From Brevundimonas aveniformis DSM 17977 (GTDB taxonomy: Bacteria; Pseudomonadota; Alphaproteobacteria; Caulobacterales; Caulobacteraceae): a stretch of DNA of 64,000 nucleotides. A model generated the notes under the pieces. It was not told the DNA's origin. It made no database searches and saw only the letters and a program-made list of their open reading frames with translations. The stretch is taken from assembly GCF_000428765.1 (NCBI RefSeq), contig NZ_AUAO01000001.1, forward strand, positions 434,001 through 498,000, in the 5' to 3' direction. Made by a program: the position numbers and the translations under genes. Positions 55,328 to 63,714 of the stretch are shown in pieces. Each line of letters starts with the position of its first letter. Positions within the stretch are counted from its first letter, which is position 1.

Positions 55328-55424
55328 TTGACACCTCCCTCTGTCCCGAGGCTAGGCCGACAGCAGGGGCGAGAATGGGGCGAGGGCATGGACGAAGAGA
55401 GGCTCACGACCCTAGATTGACGCC

Positions 55425-55901
55425 ATGAGCGTCGCCTTCACCCGCGAAGAGGACCTGGAAGCCACGGCGGCGGACCTGCCGGACCGGCCGGTTTCGCCGC
55501 ATCCCAATCTGGTGACACCTTCGGGCCTGACCCAGATTGAGCGTGAATTGGCGAGCGCGCGCGCAGCCTACGCCGCCGCCCAGGCTCAAGGCTCCATCGA
55601 GGCGGACCGAACCGCGATGGCGCGGGCGACCCGCGACCTGCGATACTGGTCGGCCCGTCGCTCGAACGCCCAGTTGATCGAGACTGAACCTGACGGGACC
55701 GTGCGCTTCGGCGGGTCGGTGACGATCGAACGTGAAGACGGTCGCTCGCAGACCTGGTGCATTGTCGGCGAGGACGAGGCTGATCCCACCAAGGGGTCGG
55801 TCAGCCAGGTGTCGCCGCTCGCCCGCGCTCTGATGGGAAAGTCCGTCGGCGATGTCGTGAGCATCAACGGCCAGGAGGCCGAGGTGGTCGCGGTCGACTG
55901 A
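55425..55901 (+). CDS. GreA/GreB-family transcription elongation factor
   Basis: 158 residues. The coiled-coil N-terminal part (LTQIERELASARAAYAAA...) is followed by the C-terminal FKBP-like domain with GSVTIEREDG, IVGEDEADPTKGSVSQVSPLARALMGKSVGD. It stimulates transcript cleavage by backtracked RNA polymerase, or acts as a Gre-like regulator. A second Gre factor is usual in this order; whether it is GreB or a Rnk-like protein is undecided. Confidence 0.85.
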   Translation: MSVAFTREEDLEATAADLPDRPVSPHPNLVTPSGLTQIERELASARAAYAAAQAQGSIEADRTAMARATRDLRYWSARRSNAQLIETEPDGTVRFGGSVTIEREDGRSQTWCIVGEDEADPTKGSVSQVSPLARALMGKSVGDVVSINGQEAEVVAVD

Positions 55902-55912
55902 AGCCTGCCGGC

Positions 55913-56959
55913 TCAGGGGCTGGCGTTTGCCCCGTTCCGCTCAGCGATCAGGGCTGAGACATTGATGTCCGATCCGACCACGCAGGTGTCGGCGCTGAGC
56001 GGACAGATGCCGAGCGTTCGCTCGATCTCGCGCAGGCGCACGACCTCGGGGTTGGAGCGAATGGATTCGGCCAGCAGCCGGTTGGCCTCGGCCTGACCGC
56101 GGGCCTGGGCGATGCGGGCCTCGGCGTTGGCGCGCTCAAGGTTGACCCGCTCCAGCGCCGCGCGCGTGTTCTGTTCGGCGGTCGTGCGCGCCTGGATGGC
56201 GGCCAGCACGCTCTCGGGATAGCGGATCGAACCTACCCACTCCATGCGGATGATCTCCAACCCTTGCGGACCCCATTCGCGCTGAAGCGCGCGCATGGCG
56301 GCGGCGAGCGCCACCTGGCGGCCCGGCCCGATCAGCTGGCCCGGACAGGTTGGATCCTCGTCGGGAGCGGCGGGGGCGGACTGTGCGCCTTCAGTAGGAA
56401 CAACCGGCGCGATGTCGGCCACCGTCAGCTGAGCGTTGCAGGCCACCGGCAGGCGTTCTGTCTCGCGCGCGATGGCGGCGCGAACCGAGGTTCGAAGGGG
56501 GCCATCGATGAAGGCGTCAAACTCCTGCCGCCAGGTGGCGAACAGGTCCGCGGCCCGGTCCTCACGCACGCGGAAGGTCAGGGCGACGTCGGCGGACATC
56601 GGCAGGCCGAGATTGTCAGAGAAAGTGATCTCCTCGTTCTCGCTACCGTACTCGTTGGGTTCACGGGTGTAGCTGTAGGTGCGCTGGAGCGTCGGATAGG
56701 TGCGGATTTTTTCGCCGATGCCTTCCCAGTGGAAACCCGGCCCCAGCTCGTCGCGCTGAACGCCCGGATTGGCCCCGAAGCGGGTGGTCTTGATGCCCAT
56801 ATAACCGCTCTCGACCGTGACGCTGCACGACGAGACGGTGATGGCGGCACCGACGAGCAACAGGATGATGGCGGCACCCATGCCGATCGTGCGCCCAACC
56901 GAGGGCCGCCCGCCCGTTGGCAGGCGCGGGCCCTTCCAGACGCGGTTGGTGTCAGTCAT
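55913..56959 (-). CDS. SPFH/Band 7-family membrane protein
   Basis: 348 residues. One N-terminal membrane segment (IGMGAAIILLLVGAAITVSSC) is followed by a Band 7 domain (GYMGIKTTRFGANPGVQRDELGPGFHWEGIGEKIRTYPT) and a helical tail with Ala/Glu repeats (ALERVNLERANAEARIAQARGQAEANRLL). Prohibitin-like proteins form membrane scaffolds, often binding FtsH. The extension with two Cys at the C-terminus (GICPLSADTCVV) is unusual. Confidence 0.88.
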   Translation of the reverse strand: MTDTNRVWKGPRLPTGGRPSVGRTIGMGAAIILLLVGAAITVSSCSVTVESGYMGIKTTRFGANPGVQRDELGPGFHWEGIGEKIRTYPTLQRTYSYTREPNEYGSENEEITFSDNLGLPMSADVALTFRVREDRAADLFATWRQEFDAFIDGPLRTSVRAAIARETERLPVACNAQLTVADIAPVVPTEGAQSAPAAPDEDPTCPGQLIGPGRQVALAAAMRALQREWGPQGLEIIRMEWVGSIRYPESVLAAIQARTTAEQNTRAALERVNLERANAEARIAQARGQAEANRLLAESIRSNPEVVRLREIERTLGICPLSADTCVVGSDINVSALIAERNGANASP

Positions 56960-56968
56960 GGCGAACTC

Positions 56969-57190
56969 CTAGCGGCCAAAGGCGCGGCGCGCCCAGCGAA
57001 AGATGCGGAAGGCCAGCCAGGCCAGGCCCAGCACGCCGACGACGCCGACGACGGTGGCGACGGGCAGGGCCCCGTTGAACCGGGACGACAGGATCATGGG
57101 CACGAGCCAGCGGGTCAGCACGATCAGGGCCGCGACCCAGCCGACGATCAGTGCAACCAGCATGATAGCGATGCGGGCTTCGCGATCCAT
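56969..57190 (-). CDS. Small membrane protein
   Basis: 73 residues with two membrane helices and a basic C-terminus (RIFRWARRAFGR). It ends 9 bp upstream of the SPFH gene start, same strand, and is likely its partner. No family recognised. Confidence 0.75.
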   Translation of the reverse strand: MDREARIAIMLVALIVGWVAALIVLTRWLVPMILSSRFNGALPVATVVGVVGVLGLAWLAFRIFRWARRAFGR

Positions 57191-57245
57191 GACGCCTCCA
57201 GCCCCGATCTAGGGGCAGGCCGTGCGCCTTGGCAACCTCAAGTCG

Positions 57246-58436
57246 TCAGACCAGCTCGACCGCCATGGCCACAGCCTCGCCGCCGCCGATGCACAACGAC
57301 GCCACGCCCTTCTTGCCGCCGCGCATCTGAAGCGCGCCCAGCAAGGTCGCCATGACGCGGGCACCCGAGGCACCAATGGGGTGACCGAGCGCGCAAGCGC
57401 CGCCGTTGACGTTCACCTTGGCGTGGTCGAGGCCCATCTCCTGCATGGCGATCATGGGGACGACGGCGAAGGCCTCATTGATCTCCCACAGGTCGACGTC
57501 GTCGACGGTCCAGCCAGCCTTGTCCAAAGCCTTGCGCATAGCCGGGACCGGGGCGGTGGTGAACAGGGCCGGTTCATGGGCGTGGGCGGCATGGCTGATG
57601 ACGCGGGCGACGATGGGCAGACCCAGCTCGTTGGCCGTCGATTCGCGCGTCATAACCAGCGCGGCGGCACCATCACTGATCGAGGAGGCGTTGGCGGCGG
57701 TGATGGTCCCGTCCTTGGCGAAAGCCGGACGCAGGGTCGGGATCTTGTCGGGGCGGGCCTTGCCGGGCTGTTCGTCGGTGTCGACGGTTTCAGTCCCGGC
57801 GCGGGTCTTGACCTCGACGGGCGTGATCTCGGCGGCGAAGGCCCCCGAGGCGATGGCCGCGTTGGCGCGGGCCAGGCTCTCGATGGCGTAGGCGTCCTGC
57901 TGTTCTCGGGTGAACTGGTACTGGCCGGCCGAATCCTCGGCGAAGGCCCCCATCAGCTTGCCGGGCGTGTAGGCGTCTTCCAGACCGTCCAGATACATGG
58001 TGTCGGAAATCACATCGTGGCCGATGCGGGCGCCGCCGCGATGCTTGGCCATGACATAGGGTGCCCCTGTCATGCTCTCCATGCCGCCGGCGACGATGAC
58101 GTCGGCGGTCCCGGCTTTCAGGGCGTCGTGGGCCATGGCCGCGGCCTGGAGGCCCGAGCCGCACATCTTGTTGACGGTGGTGGCCTCGACATTCTGGCCC
58201 AGGCCGGCACCCAGCGCCGCCTGGCGGGCCGGAGCCTGGCCGAGGCCGGCGGGCAGGACGCAGCCCATGAAAATCTGATCGACCTTGGCCGGATCGACCT
58301 TGGCACGCTCGACGGCGGCCTTGACGGCCTGGGCACCCAGGTCCGTCGCCTTGACGCCAGACAGCACACCCTGAAAACCGCCCATCGGGGTGCGGGCGAA
58401 GGAGACGATGACGACGGGATCGTTGGCCTGGGTCAT
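57246..58436 (-). CDS. Acetyl-CoA acetyltransferase (thiolase)
   Basis: 396 residues. The acyl-binding Cys is in VNKMCGSGLQAAAMA, the conserved NEAFA in DLWEINEAFAVVPM, the GHPIG motif in GGACALGHPIGASGARV, and the second catalytic Cys in CIGGGEA. It catalyses reversible condensation or cleavage of acetoacetyl-CoA, feeding polyhydroxybutyrate, isoleucine or fatty-acid metabolism. No PHB genes are adjacent. Confidence 0.95.
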   Translation of the reverse strand: MTQANDPVVIVSFARTPMGGFQGVLSGVKATDLGAQAVKAAVERAKVDPAKVDQIFMGCVLPAGLGQAPARQAALGAGLGQNVEATTVNKMCGSGLQAAAMAHDALKAGTADVIVAGGMESMTGAPYVMAKHRGGARIGHDVISDTMYLDGLEDAYTPGKLMGAFAEDSAGQYQFTREQQDAYAIESLARANAAIASGAFAAEITPVEVKTRAGTETVDTDEQPGKARPDKIPTLRPAFAKDGTITAANASSISDGAAALVMTRESTANELGLPIVARVISHAAHAHEPALFTTAPVPAMRKALDKAGWTVDDVDLWEINEAFAVVPMIAMQEMGLDHAKVNVNGGACALGHPIGASGARVMATLLGALQMRGGKKGVASLCIGGGEAVAMAVELV

Positions 58437-58509
58437 GGGGAGATGTCCTGAAGCTAAAGGGTCGGCGGGGATATAGGCCTGGATCGGTCCGGCGTCACGC
58501 TACGGCGTC

Positions 58510-59337
58510 CTAAAGGATCTTGCGCCTTTGCCGGGCCACCGCCAGGGGCGTGCCGTCTGCGGCCCGGCAGACGACGTCGTCGACCGACCAGCCCAAACCG
58601 ATGTCCAGCAGAGTGAATTCAAAGAAGGCCCAGCCGTCCGGGCACAGTTCGGGGGTCGGATCGGCGAGTAGATCGTAGCGCAGGTCCACCGAGGTCATCA
58701 TCGGCGGCGAGGTGAAGGCGGTCCAGGCCGGTGGATAGAGGGCGTCCAGCAGAAAACACAATCGGTCCGCGTCGAGCGGTGCGCCATCGCGCGTCCGCAT
58801 CCACACGCGTTCAATCGGCGGCTTGCCGACATTGCCGCCGAAGATATTGGGACCGTCGACATAGATGTAGTCGACCTGACGCGTGAACCACGGCGACAAG
58901 GGGTCCGAAAGCTGATCGCGGATCAGCCTGTCGTCGCGCGGCGGCGGCGGCGCGGTCAGGGGCGCAAGGGCGACGCTGGGCGCATCCCGGCCCCAGGTCG
59001 CCGTCGCGTGCAGGGTCAGCCGATCCCCCTGGAAGGCCTCCAGCGCCGTATAGGCGACGCGGCGCCCGCCCCGCAGGGTGCGGGGCCGCAACATGATCTC
59101 GCGCTCGAAGCGCGCGGCGGCGAGATACTGAACCGACAGGGTTCTAAGCGGCGACGTCAGGTCCAGCCCCTCGCGCATGGCCTTGGCCGCCAGAGCGGCC
59201 AGCAGTCCGCCGAACGGCGCACCGGCCTCGGGCGGCCCGCCCTGAGGTCCATTCGAGAAGCCGCCGGTGAGATAGGCGCTGAGCGCCTCGCCGTTGCGGG
59301 TCAGGCTCAGGGCCTCGGGCAGGGTTTGGTCGGTCAT
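58510..59337 (-). CDS. Acyl-CoA thioesterase, TesB-like double hotdog
   Basis: 275 residues from ATG 59337. Two hotdog halves: GGFSNGPQGGPPEAGAPFGGLLAALA and VQYLAAARFEREIMLRPRTLRGGRRV in the first, WTAFTSPPMMTSVDLRYDLLA and FFEFTLLDIGLGWSVDDVVC in the second. It hydrolyses acyl-CoA esters. Next to thiolase but separated by 73 bp and not obviously cotranscribed. Confidence 0.85.
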   Translation of the reverse strand: MTDQTLPEALSLTRNGEALSAYLTGGFSNGPQGGPPEAGAPFGGLLAALAAKAMREGLDLTSPLRTLSVQYLAAARFEREIMLRPRTLRGGRRVAYTALEAFQGDRLTLHATATWGRDAPSVALAPLTAPPPPRDDRLIRDQLSDPLSPWFTRQVDYIYVDGPNIFGGNVGKPPIERVWMRTRDGAPLDADRLCFLLDALYPPAWTAFTSPPMMTSVDLRYDLLADPTPELCPDGWAFFEFTLLDIGLGWSVDDVVCRAADGTPLAVARQRRKIL

Positions 59338-59510
59338 GGGCGCGGCTTGGACAAAGGCGGGCGGGAGCGCAAGCGCCCCCGCCCGAGGTGCAGGTTGGCG
59401 ACGATCCGAATCGAGGCGATTCGATAACGTTGCGATTAAAAACCTAATCGGGCGCGTTCGTTTTCGCAACCCACTTGTCAAATGCCTGACGGAGCGTCAT
59501 CTTCGTCGGC

Positions 59511-60002
59511 ATGGGACGTACTGCTGACTATTCCGATCAAAGCTGCTCGATCGCCGCGACCTTGGAGGTCATCGGCGACCCCTGGACGCTGCTTGTCATC
59601 CGTGACGCCTTCAAGGGCATCAGCCGTTTCGAGCAATGGCAGGAACGGCTGGGCGTTGCGCGCAATGTCCTGGCCTCACGGCTGAAGACGCTGGTGGCCC
59701 ACGGCGTCCTTGAGGCGCGCCAGTACTCCGCCCGCCCTCCGCGCAACGAATATGTCCTGACCCAGAAGGGCAAGGATCTGGCGGACGTGCTGGTGACCAT
59801 GCACGCCTGGGGGTCCAAACACCTCTATGGAGACATGGAAGCCGGGGTTGTCTTCAAACACATCCCGTGCGGTCAGCAGCTCAAGCCCCGTGTCGCCTGC
59901 GATTGCTGCGGCGAAATCGTCAAACGCAGCGATATCGAAATGATCGTGCTGCAGGATCGCCCGACCGTCGGGGAAATCCTGTCCAGGGACGAGGCGGCAT
60001 AG
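59511..60002 (+). CDS. HxlR-family transcriptional regulator
   Basis: 163 residues. CSIAATLEVIGDPWTLLVIRDAFKGISRFEQWQERLGVARNVLASRLKTLVAHGVLEA and the wing RPPRNEYVLTQKG are those of HxlR proteins. The C-terminal part has a CGQQLK...ACDCCGEIVK Cys cluster. GTCA-N6-TGAC (59477-59490) lies upstream, a possible operator. The last 245 bp (59758-60002) recur at 62821-63065. Confidence 0.92.
   Translation: MGRTADYSDQSCSIAATLEVIGDPWTLLVIRDAFKGISRFEQWQERLGVARNVLASRLKTLVAHGVLEARQYSARPPRNEYVLTQKGKDLADVLVTMHAWGSKHLYGDMEAGVVFKHIPCGQQLKPRVACDCCGEIVKRSDIEMIVLQDRPTVGEILSRDEAA
59758..60002 (+). repeat. Direct repeat copy 1, 3' end of hxlR
   Basis: 245 bp aligned without gaps to 62821-63065 at an offset of 3063 bp, about 94% identical (14 mismatches by eye, mostly at third codon positions). 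It bounds the secreted-protein gene on its left. Confidence 0.9.
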
Positions 60003-60126
60003 GCAGGATCGTCTGAAGCCGTAACGCAGCCGTCAGCCTCCAGCACGCTGGATTTTAGAGCCAGATGTCCGACCTCGGACCCGTTCTGCGTACTCCCAAC
60101 AGTAAGCGTTGCTGGGAGGCAGAGCG

Positions 60127-62682
60127 ATGGACCGATACAAAAACTGGCTGGCAGGGAGCGCCGCGGCGCTGGCCCTGATGGCTTCGGGGCACGCGCAGGC
60201 TCAACCATCCTCGGCCCCGACCTTGCGGGTTTGGTCGGGCGAACAGCCTTGGGCACAATGGAATGATCCCGCCGCAGAGGTGGACTATGTCTCGGCCCGC
60301 CCACGTGACGCCGTTGAAACGTCGCGAATAGAGGCAGCGGTTGATCGGGTTCTGCGGCAATACCCGAGGACCGGTCGGCCGTTCGGCCTGGTCGGCTGGA
60401 ACGACCCGGCGACTTTTCAGCCACCCCAGCCTGGTCCTGAGCGGATGATCGGCATCATGATCCGGATGCGGGCCGATGACCGGGCTTTTGCCGGAGGTTG
60501 TGGAGCCCAGGGCGACAGCGAGTACCTGACCGTACCGGTGTCCTGGTTCGACGCGCCAGATTCCAGCACCTGGATGTCGGCCTATCCGGAATTGTCCATC
60601 GCCATGGCAATCGGCTGGCGTCAGATGCGAGACTACTGCGCAGACCGGTTGAACCTGTCGCCCGTTCCCGTCTCCGAGGCCCGCACCTCGCCGGTGGGAC
60701 TGGCCTTGAATGGATTGGGAGGAGCGCTCGGCCAATCGGGACTGTGGGGAGACCTGACGCGAGACGGCGACAGTTGGGATGACCAGATCATCGGGCGGAT
60801 GCTGGATCGGCTCGGCGTTTCCCGGTTTGACGATCAGGTCGCGCTGGCGTCGCCGACGGGCCTGGCTCGGCGTATGGGTGGCCTGCGACCGGTCGACCAC
60901 CCGCTCTTTTCCGTGCGGGCTGGAAGCTCTCCCGACAGCTGGTTCTGGTACTATGCGGGTTGGGTCCGGGACTGGACCTTCCTGGAACCGCTTCTGGCTA
61001 GCGCGCCGTCGGACGATACGGACCCAGCCCTACGGGACTGGCTGGATTCCGCCCTGCGCCGAACAAGCGATGCCGGCATCGGTCTCGACCGGGCCCTGGC
61101 GACCATCAATTGGAACGACATTACGGCCAACTGGCAGTCCGACCCCGCCCTTCGCGGACGTGGCGTGTTTCGACGTGAGATCTGGCAAGAGGCGATGATC
61201 AGCGTCAATGCCGCGCCCGGATGCGCACCCGTGTCGCTGTCGCACGAGGTGGCCGCCGTGCCGGTCGACCTGGAGCTGGCAGAGGCGGCGTCCAACTGCA
61301 TCGTCGTGGCTTGGGATGGGCCGCCGCCCGACCCTGAACTGCCTCCCGTCTTCACCGTTGTGGCCAGAGCGCACGGCGTGGATGCGGCGGGACTGGACGC
61401 GCTTCATCTATCTGCCGACCAGAATTGGTCCGATACCCTCACCGTCGAACGCGAAGGCGGGGTTCAGGCTTTTGACCGACGCCATCACACACCGCTCATC
61501 CGGCCCGGCATCGTCGTGGAAAACACCGCGACCGGCGAGGCAACCAAGGTCTGGGAGGTCGTCCTGCGGCCCGACCCTGCCTTTGGCGATGATAGAATGA
61601 CGCTGGTCTTCACCAATCAGCATCCCGACCGTCCCGGCTCGACCCGACCGATGGACCTGGACTTGACGGTTGGCGCGGGGGCCCACGAGGCCCGACAGAA
61701 TCTCAGCGGGACGTCATTGCCGGCGGATGGTGATCCGTGCCGAGATCAACAGCGGCTTTCGCTGGGTGTGGCGCAGACCTACAGCTTGCCGGTCGTCAGC
61801 TTCCACGCGGCGGCGCTGGATGCCGACGACTTTGCCATCACCGGCCACTTCCTGGCCGCAGGCTCGCCTGACTTTATGCGGCAAATGACCGACTGCGTGC
61901 GCGTCCAGTTCGCGCTGTCGCAGGTGGGAGTTGGTCAAACTGTTTCGACGGCTCCAGCCGGGTCGCCGGACGCTGTCTGCGCCGGGCGTATGGCCGCGGT
62001 CACGGGTCTGGGAGCCCAAGCCATGGCGGCGGCATCCGGTGGTGGTAGCCTTACAGGGCTCGAAGGGCTGGCGCCCCGGCAGGTCTCGTTCAGCCTTTCG
62101 GCGCGCACGGCGATCACGGGGCCCGGAACCTACGCTGCTGACGCCTCGGTGAGTTACGAAGACCTTCCGGCAGAGACGCGCGGGACCCTGCTGCCCTCGA
62201 GCTATGGCGAAGGCACAATCACAGTGGAGGAGGCGGGGCCCGGCTATCTCAAGGTCCGCTACCAGGCGCGCTTTGAGCCTCAACAATGCCAGGCCTATCT
62301 GGCGGGGACGATTTCCGGCGAGTTGGAGGCGGTCGTGGCCTTGCCGCTGGCCCCAGCGTCGCGCCGGGCCATGATCGCACCTCGCCCGATTGACCTGCTG
62401 GGGGAGCGGCTATGGGTGAGCCTGTCTGCCTCGGACCGTCGCGAGATGGAGATGGCTGATCGCCGAGGCGATCCTGAGCCGGGACCGGCACGAGGCCCCT
62501 CGGGAACCGGCGGGGTGTTGGGTACCGGTCAATGTGCTCTGACGCCCGAGGAGGTGCGCCGTCTGCTGGAACAATATGCGGCTCAGGTTCCCGAGCAAGT
62601 TCGGGCCGAGATGATGGCCCAGATCCTTGCCGACCCTGAGGCGGCTCAGCAACTGGCCTGCATCTTTCGCGATGCCATGTGA
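60127..62682 (+). CDS. Large exported protein of unknown function
   Basis: 851 residues from ATG 60127, with GGGAGG at 8 nt; an in-frame TTG 18 bp upstream is also possible. Signal peptide (WLAGSAAALALMASGHAQA). No recognised domain. The mature part has an N-terminal alpha/beta-looking section with two or three Cys, a middle strand-rich section (SLSHEVAAVPVDLELAEAASN) and a Gly/Ala-rich C-terminus with a TPEEVRRLLEQYAAQ helix. Probably periplasmic or outer-membrane-associated. It lies between two direct repeats of the hxlR 3' end. Confidence 0.8.
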   Translation: MDRYKNWLAGSAAALALMASGHAQAQPSSAPTLRVWSGEQPWAQWNDPAAEVDYVSARPRDAVETSRIEAAVDRVLRQYPRTGRPFGLVGWNDPATFQPPQPGPERMIGIMIRMRADDRAFAGGCGAQGDSEYLTVPVSWFDAPDSSTWMSAYPELSIAMAIGWRQMRDYCADRLNLSPVPVSEARTSPVGLALNGLGGALGQSGLWGDLTRDGDSWDDQIIGRMLDRLGVSRFDDQVALASPTGLARRMGGLRPVDHPLFSVRAGSSPDSWFWYYAGWVRDWTFLEPLLASAPSDDTDPALRDWLDSALRRTSDAGIGLDRALATINWNDITANWQSDPALRGRGVFRREIWQEAMISVNAAPGCAPVSLSHEVAAVPVDLELAEAASNCIVVAWDGPPPDPELPPVFTVVARAHGVDAAGLDALHLSADQNWSDTLTVEREGGVQAFDRRHHTPLIRPGIVVENTATGEATKVWEVVLRPDPAFGDDRMTLVFTNQHPDRPGSTRPMDLDLTVGAGAHEARQNLSGTSLPADGDPCRDQQRLSLGVAQTYSLPVVSFHAAALDADDFAITGHFLAAGSPDFMRQMTDCVRVQFALSQVGVGQTVSTAPAGSPDAVCAGRMAAVTGLGAQAMAAASGGGSLTGLEGLAPRQVSFSLSARTAITGPGTYAADASVSYEDLPAETRGTLLPSSYGEGTITVEEAGPGYLKVRYQARFEPQQCQAYLAGTISGELEAVVALPLAPASRRAMIAPRPIDLLGERLWVSLSASDRREMEMADRRGDPEPGPARGPSGTGGVLGTGQCALTPEEVRRLLEQYAAQVPEQVRAEMMAQILADPEAAQQLACIFRDAM

Positions 62683-62704
62683 TCGGCGGGTGTTCGTCGT
62701 GTGA

Positions 62705-62821
62705 TCAGGCGGCGGAGGTGAGCCACAGGGCCGTGGCCACGCCACAAAAGACCAGAACGAACGCTTCGGCCTGGAGCTCGACCAGGCCGCTGAGCACCTG
62801 GGCTGTGGCGGTGGCGTACAT
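62705..62821 (-). pseudogene. Remnant of a membrane-protein gene like 36966-37532
   Basis: The 38-codon open frame encodes QVLSGLVELQAEAFVLVFCG and VATALWL, matching the C-terminal part of the protein at 36966-37532 (QALSALVALQAEPFVWVFCG, ITTALWL). Only the last fifth of the gene is left, inverted relative to the neighbouring hxlR fragment and joined to it at base 62821. Confidence 0.75.
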
Positions 62822-63065
62822 GACCCAGAAAGGCAAGGATCTGGCCGACGTGCTGGTGACCATGCACGCCTGGGGGTCCAAACACCTCTATGGAGACATG
62901 GAAGCCGGGGTTGTGTTCAAACACATGCCGTGCGGTCAGCAGCTCAAGCCCCGCGTCGCCTGCGATTGTTGCGGCGAGATCGTCAAACGCAGCGATATCG
63001 AAATGATCGTGCTGCAGGTCCGCCCAACCGTCGGGGAAATCCTGTCCAGGGACGAGGCCGCCTGA
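62821..63065 (+). pseudogene. Truncated second hxlR copy (direct repeat copy 2)
   Basis: Encodes the C-terminal 81 residues of an HxlR protein, nearly identical to the intact copy. Of the 14 base differences the majority are synonymous; only an Ile/Met and an Asp/Val change alter residues. The helix-turn-helix half is missing, so it cannot bind DNA as an HxlR protein. The ORF could be open from 62679 but the upstream part is the antisense of the membrane-gene remnant. Confidence 0.85.
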
Positions 63066-63096
63066 ACCCCGACGGCGCGACGGCGGCGTTGCCGGG

Positions 63097-63291
63097 CTAG
63101 TTGCCCGACCGGCTGGCCTCCAGGGTCGCCGATGTCGTGTTCATCGCACCGTTGAAGATGCTGGTGCCGTTACCGGCAAACAGGCTGAAGGCCGCAAAGA
63201 TCGTCAGGGCGATGCCGGCGATGATGAGGCCGTACTCAATGGCCGTCGCGCCCCGGAGGTCTTTCGCCAGTTGGCGGAACAGTCGTTTCAA
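63097..63291 (-). CDS. Flp/Fap-type type IVb pilin
   Basis: 64 residues. The prepilin signature RGATAIEYGLIIAGIAL, cut after Gly by a CpaA-like prepilin peptidase, is followed by a hydrophobic helix and a short polar tail. It would form the Flp (tight adherence) pilus. No cpa/tad assembly genes are in the window, so it is a solitary pilin locus here. Confidence 0.92.
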   Translation of the reverse strand: MKRLFRQLAKDLRGATAIEYGLIIAGIALTIFAAFSLFAGNGTSIFNGAMNTTSATLEASRSGN

Positions 63292-63309
63292 GCTCCGCCT
63301 CCTTTCATC

Positions 63310-63714
63310 CTAAAGCAGGTCGCAGAGGTGCGCGACCAGGGGCAGGTCCGCCGGCGGCATGGGATATTCGGCCATTCGATTGGGCCGAACCCACGCCAGG
63401 GCCGCGTGATGGCGATTGATTACCACCCCGTCCCAGCGCCGACACAGCCACAATGGCATGAGAAGGTGAAAGGTTTCATAAGCATGGCTGGCAAAGACGT
63501 AGGGGGCCAGACACGACTCTTTCACCTGGATCCCAAGTTCCTCATCCAGCTCGCGGATAAGGGCCTCTTCAGGCCGTTCGCCCGGCTCGACCTTGCCACC
63601 GGGAAACTCCCACAACCCGGCCAACTGCTTGCCTTCGGGGCGTTGGGCGATCAGCACCCGGCCCTCGTCATCAACGAGCGCCGCGGCCGCTACGAGGACG
63701 ATGGGGAGGGTCAC
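63310..63714 (-). CDS. mutT: 8-oxo-dGTP diphosphatase / Nudix hydrolase
   Basis: 134 residues. The Nudix box runs from [15 protein letters not shown] to [11 protein letters not shown], with all conserved Gly, Glu and Arg residues. [20 protein letters not shown] is typical of MutT, which removes oxidised guanine nucleotides. The start overlaps the argJ stop (ATGA), a common argJ-mutT pairing in alphaproteobacteria. Confidence 0.93.
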   Translation of the reverse strand: MTLPIVLVAAAALVDDEGRVLIAQRPEGKQLAGLWEFPGGKVEPGERPEEALIRELDEELGIQVKESCLAPYVFASHAYETFHLLMPLWLCRRWDGVVINRHHAALAWVRPNRMAEYPMPPADLPLVAHLCDLL

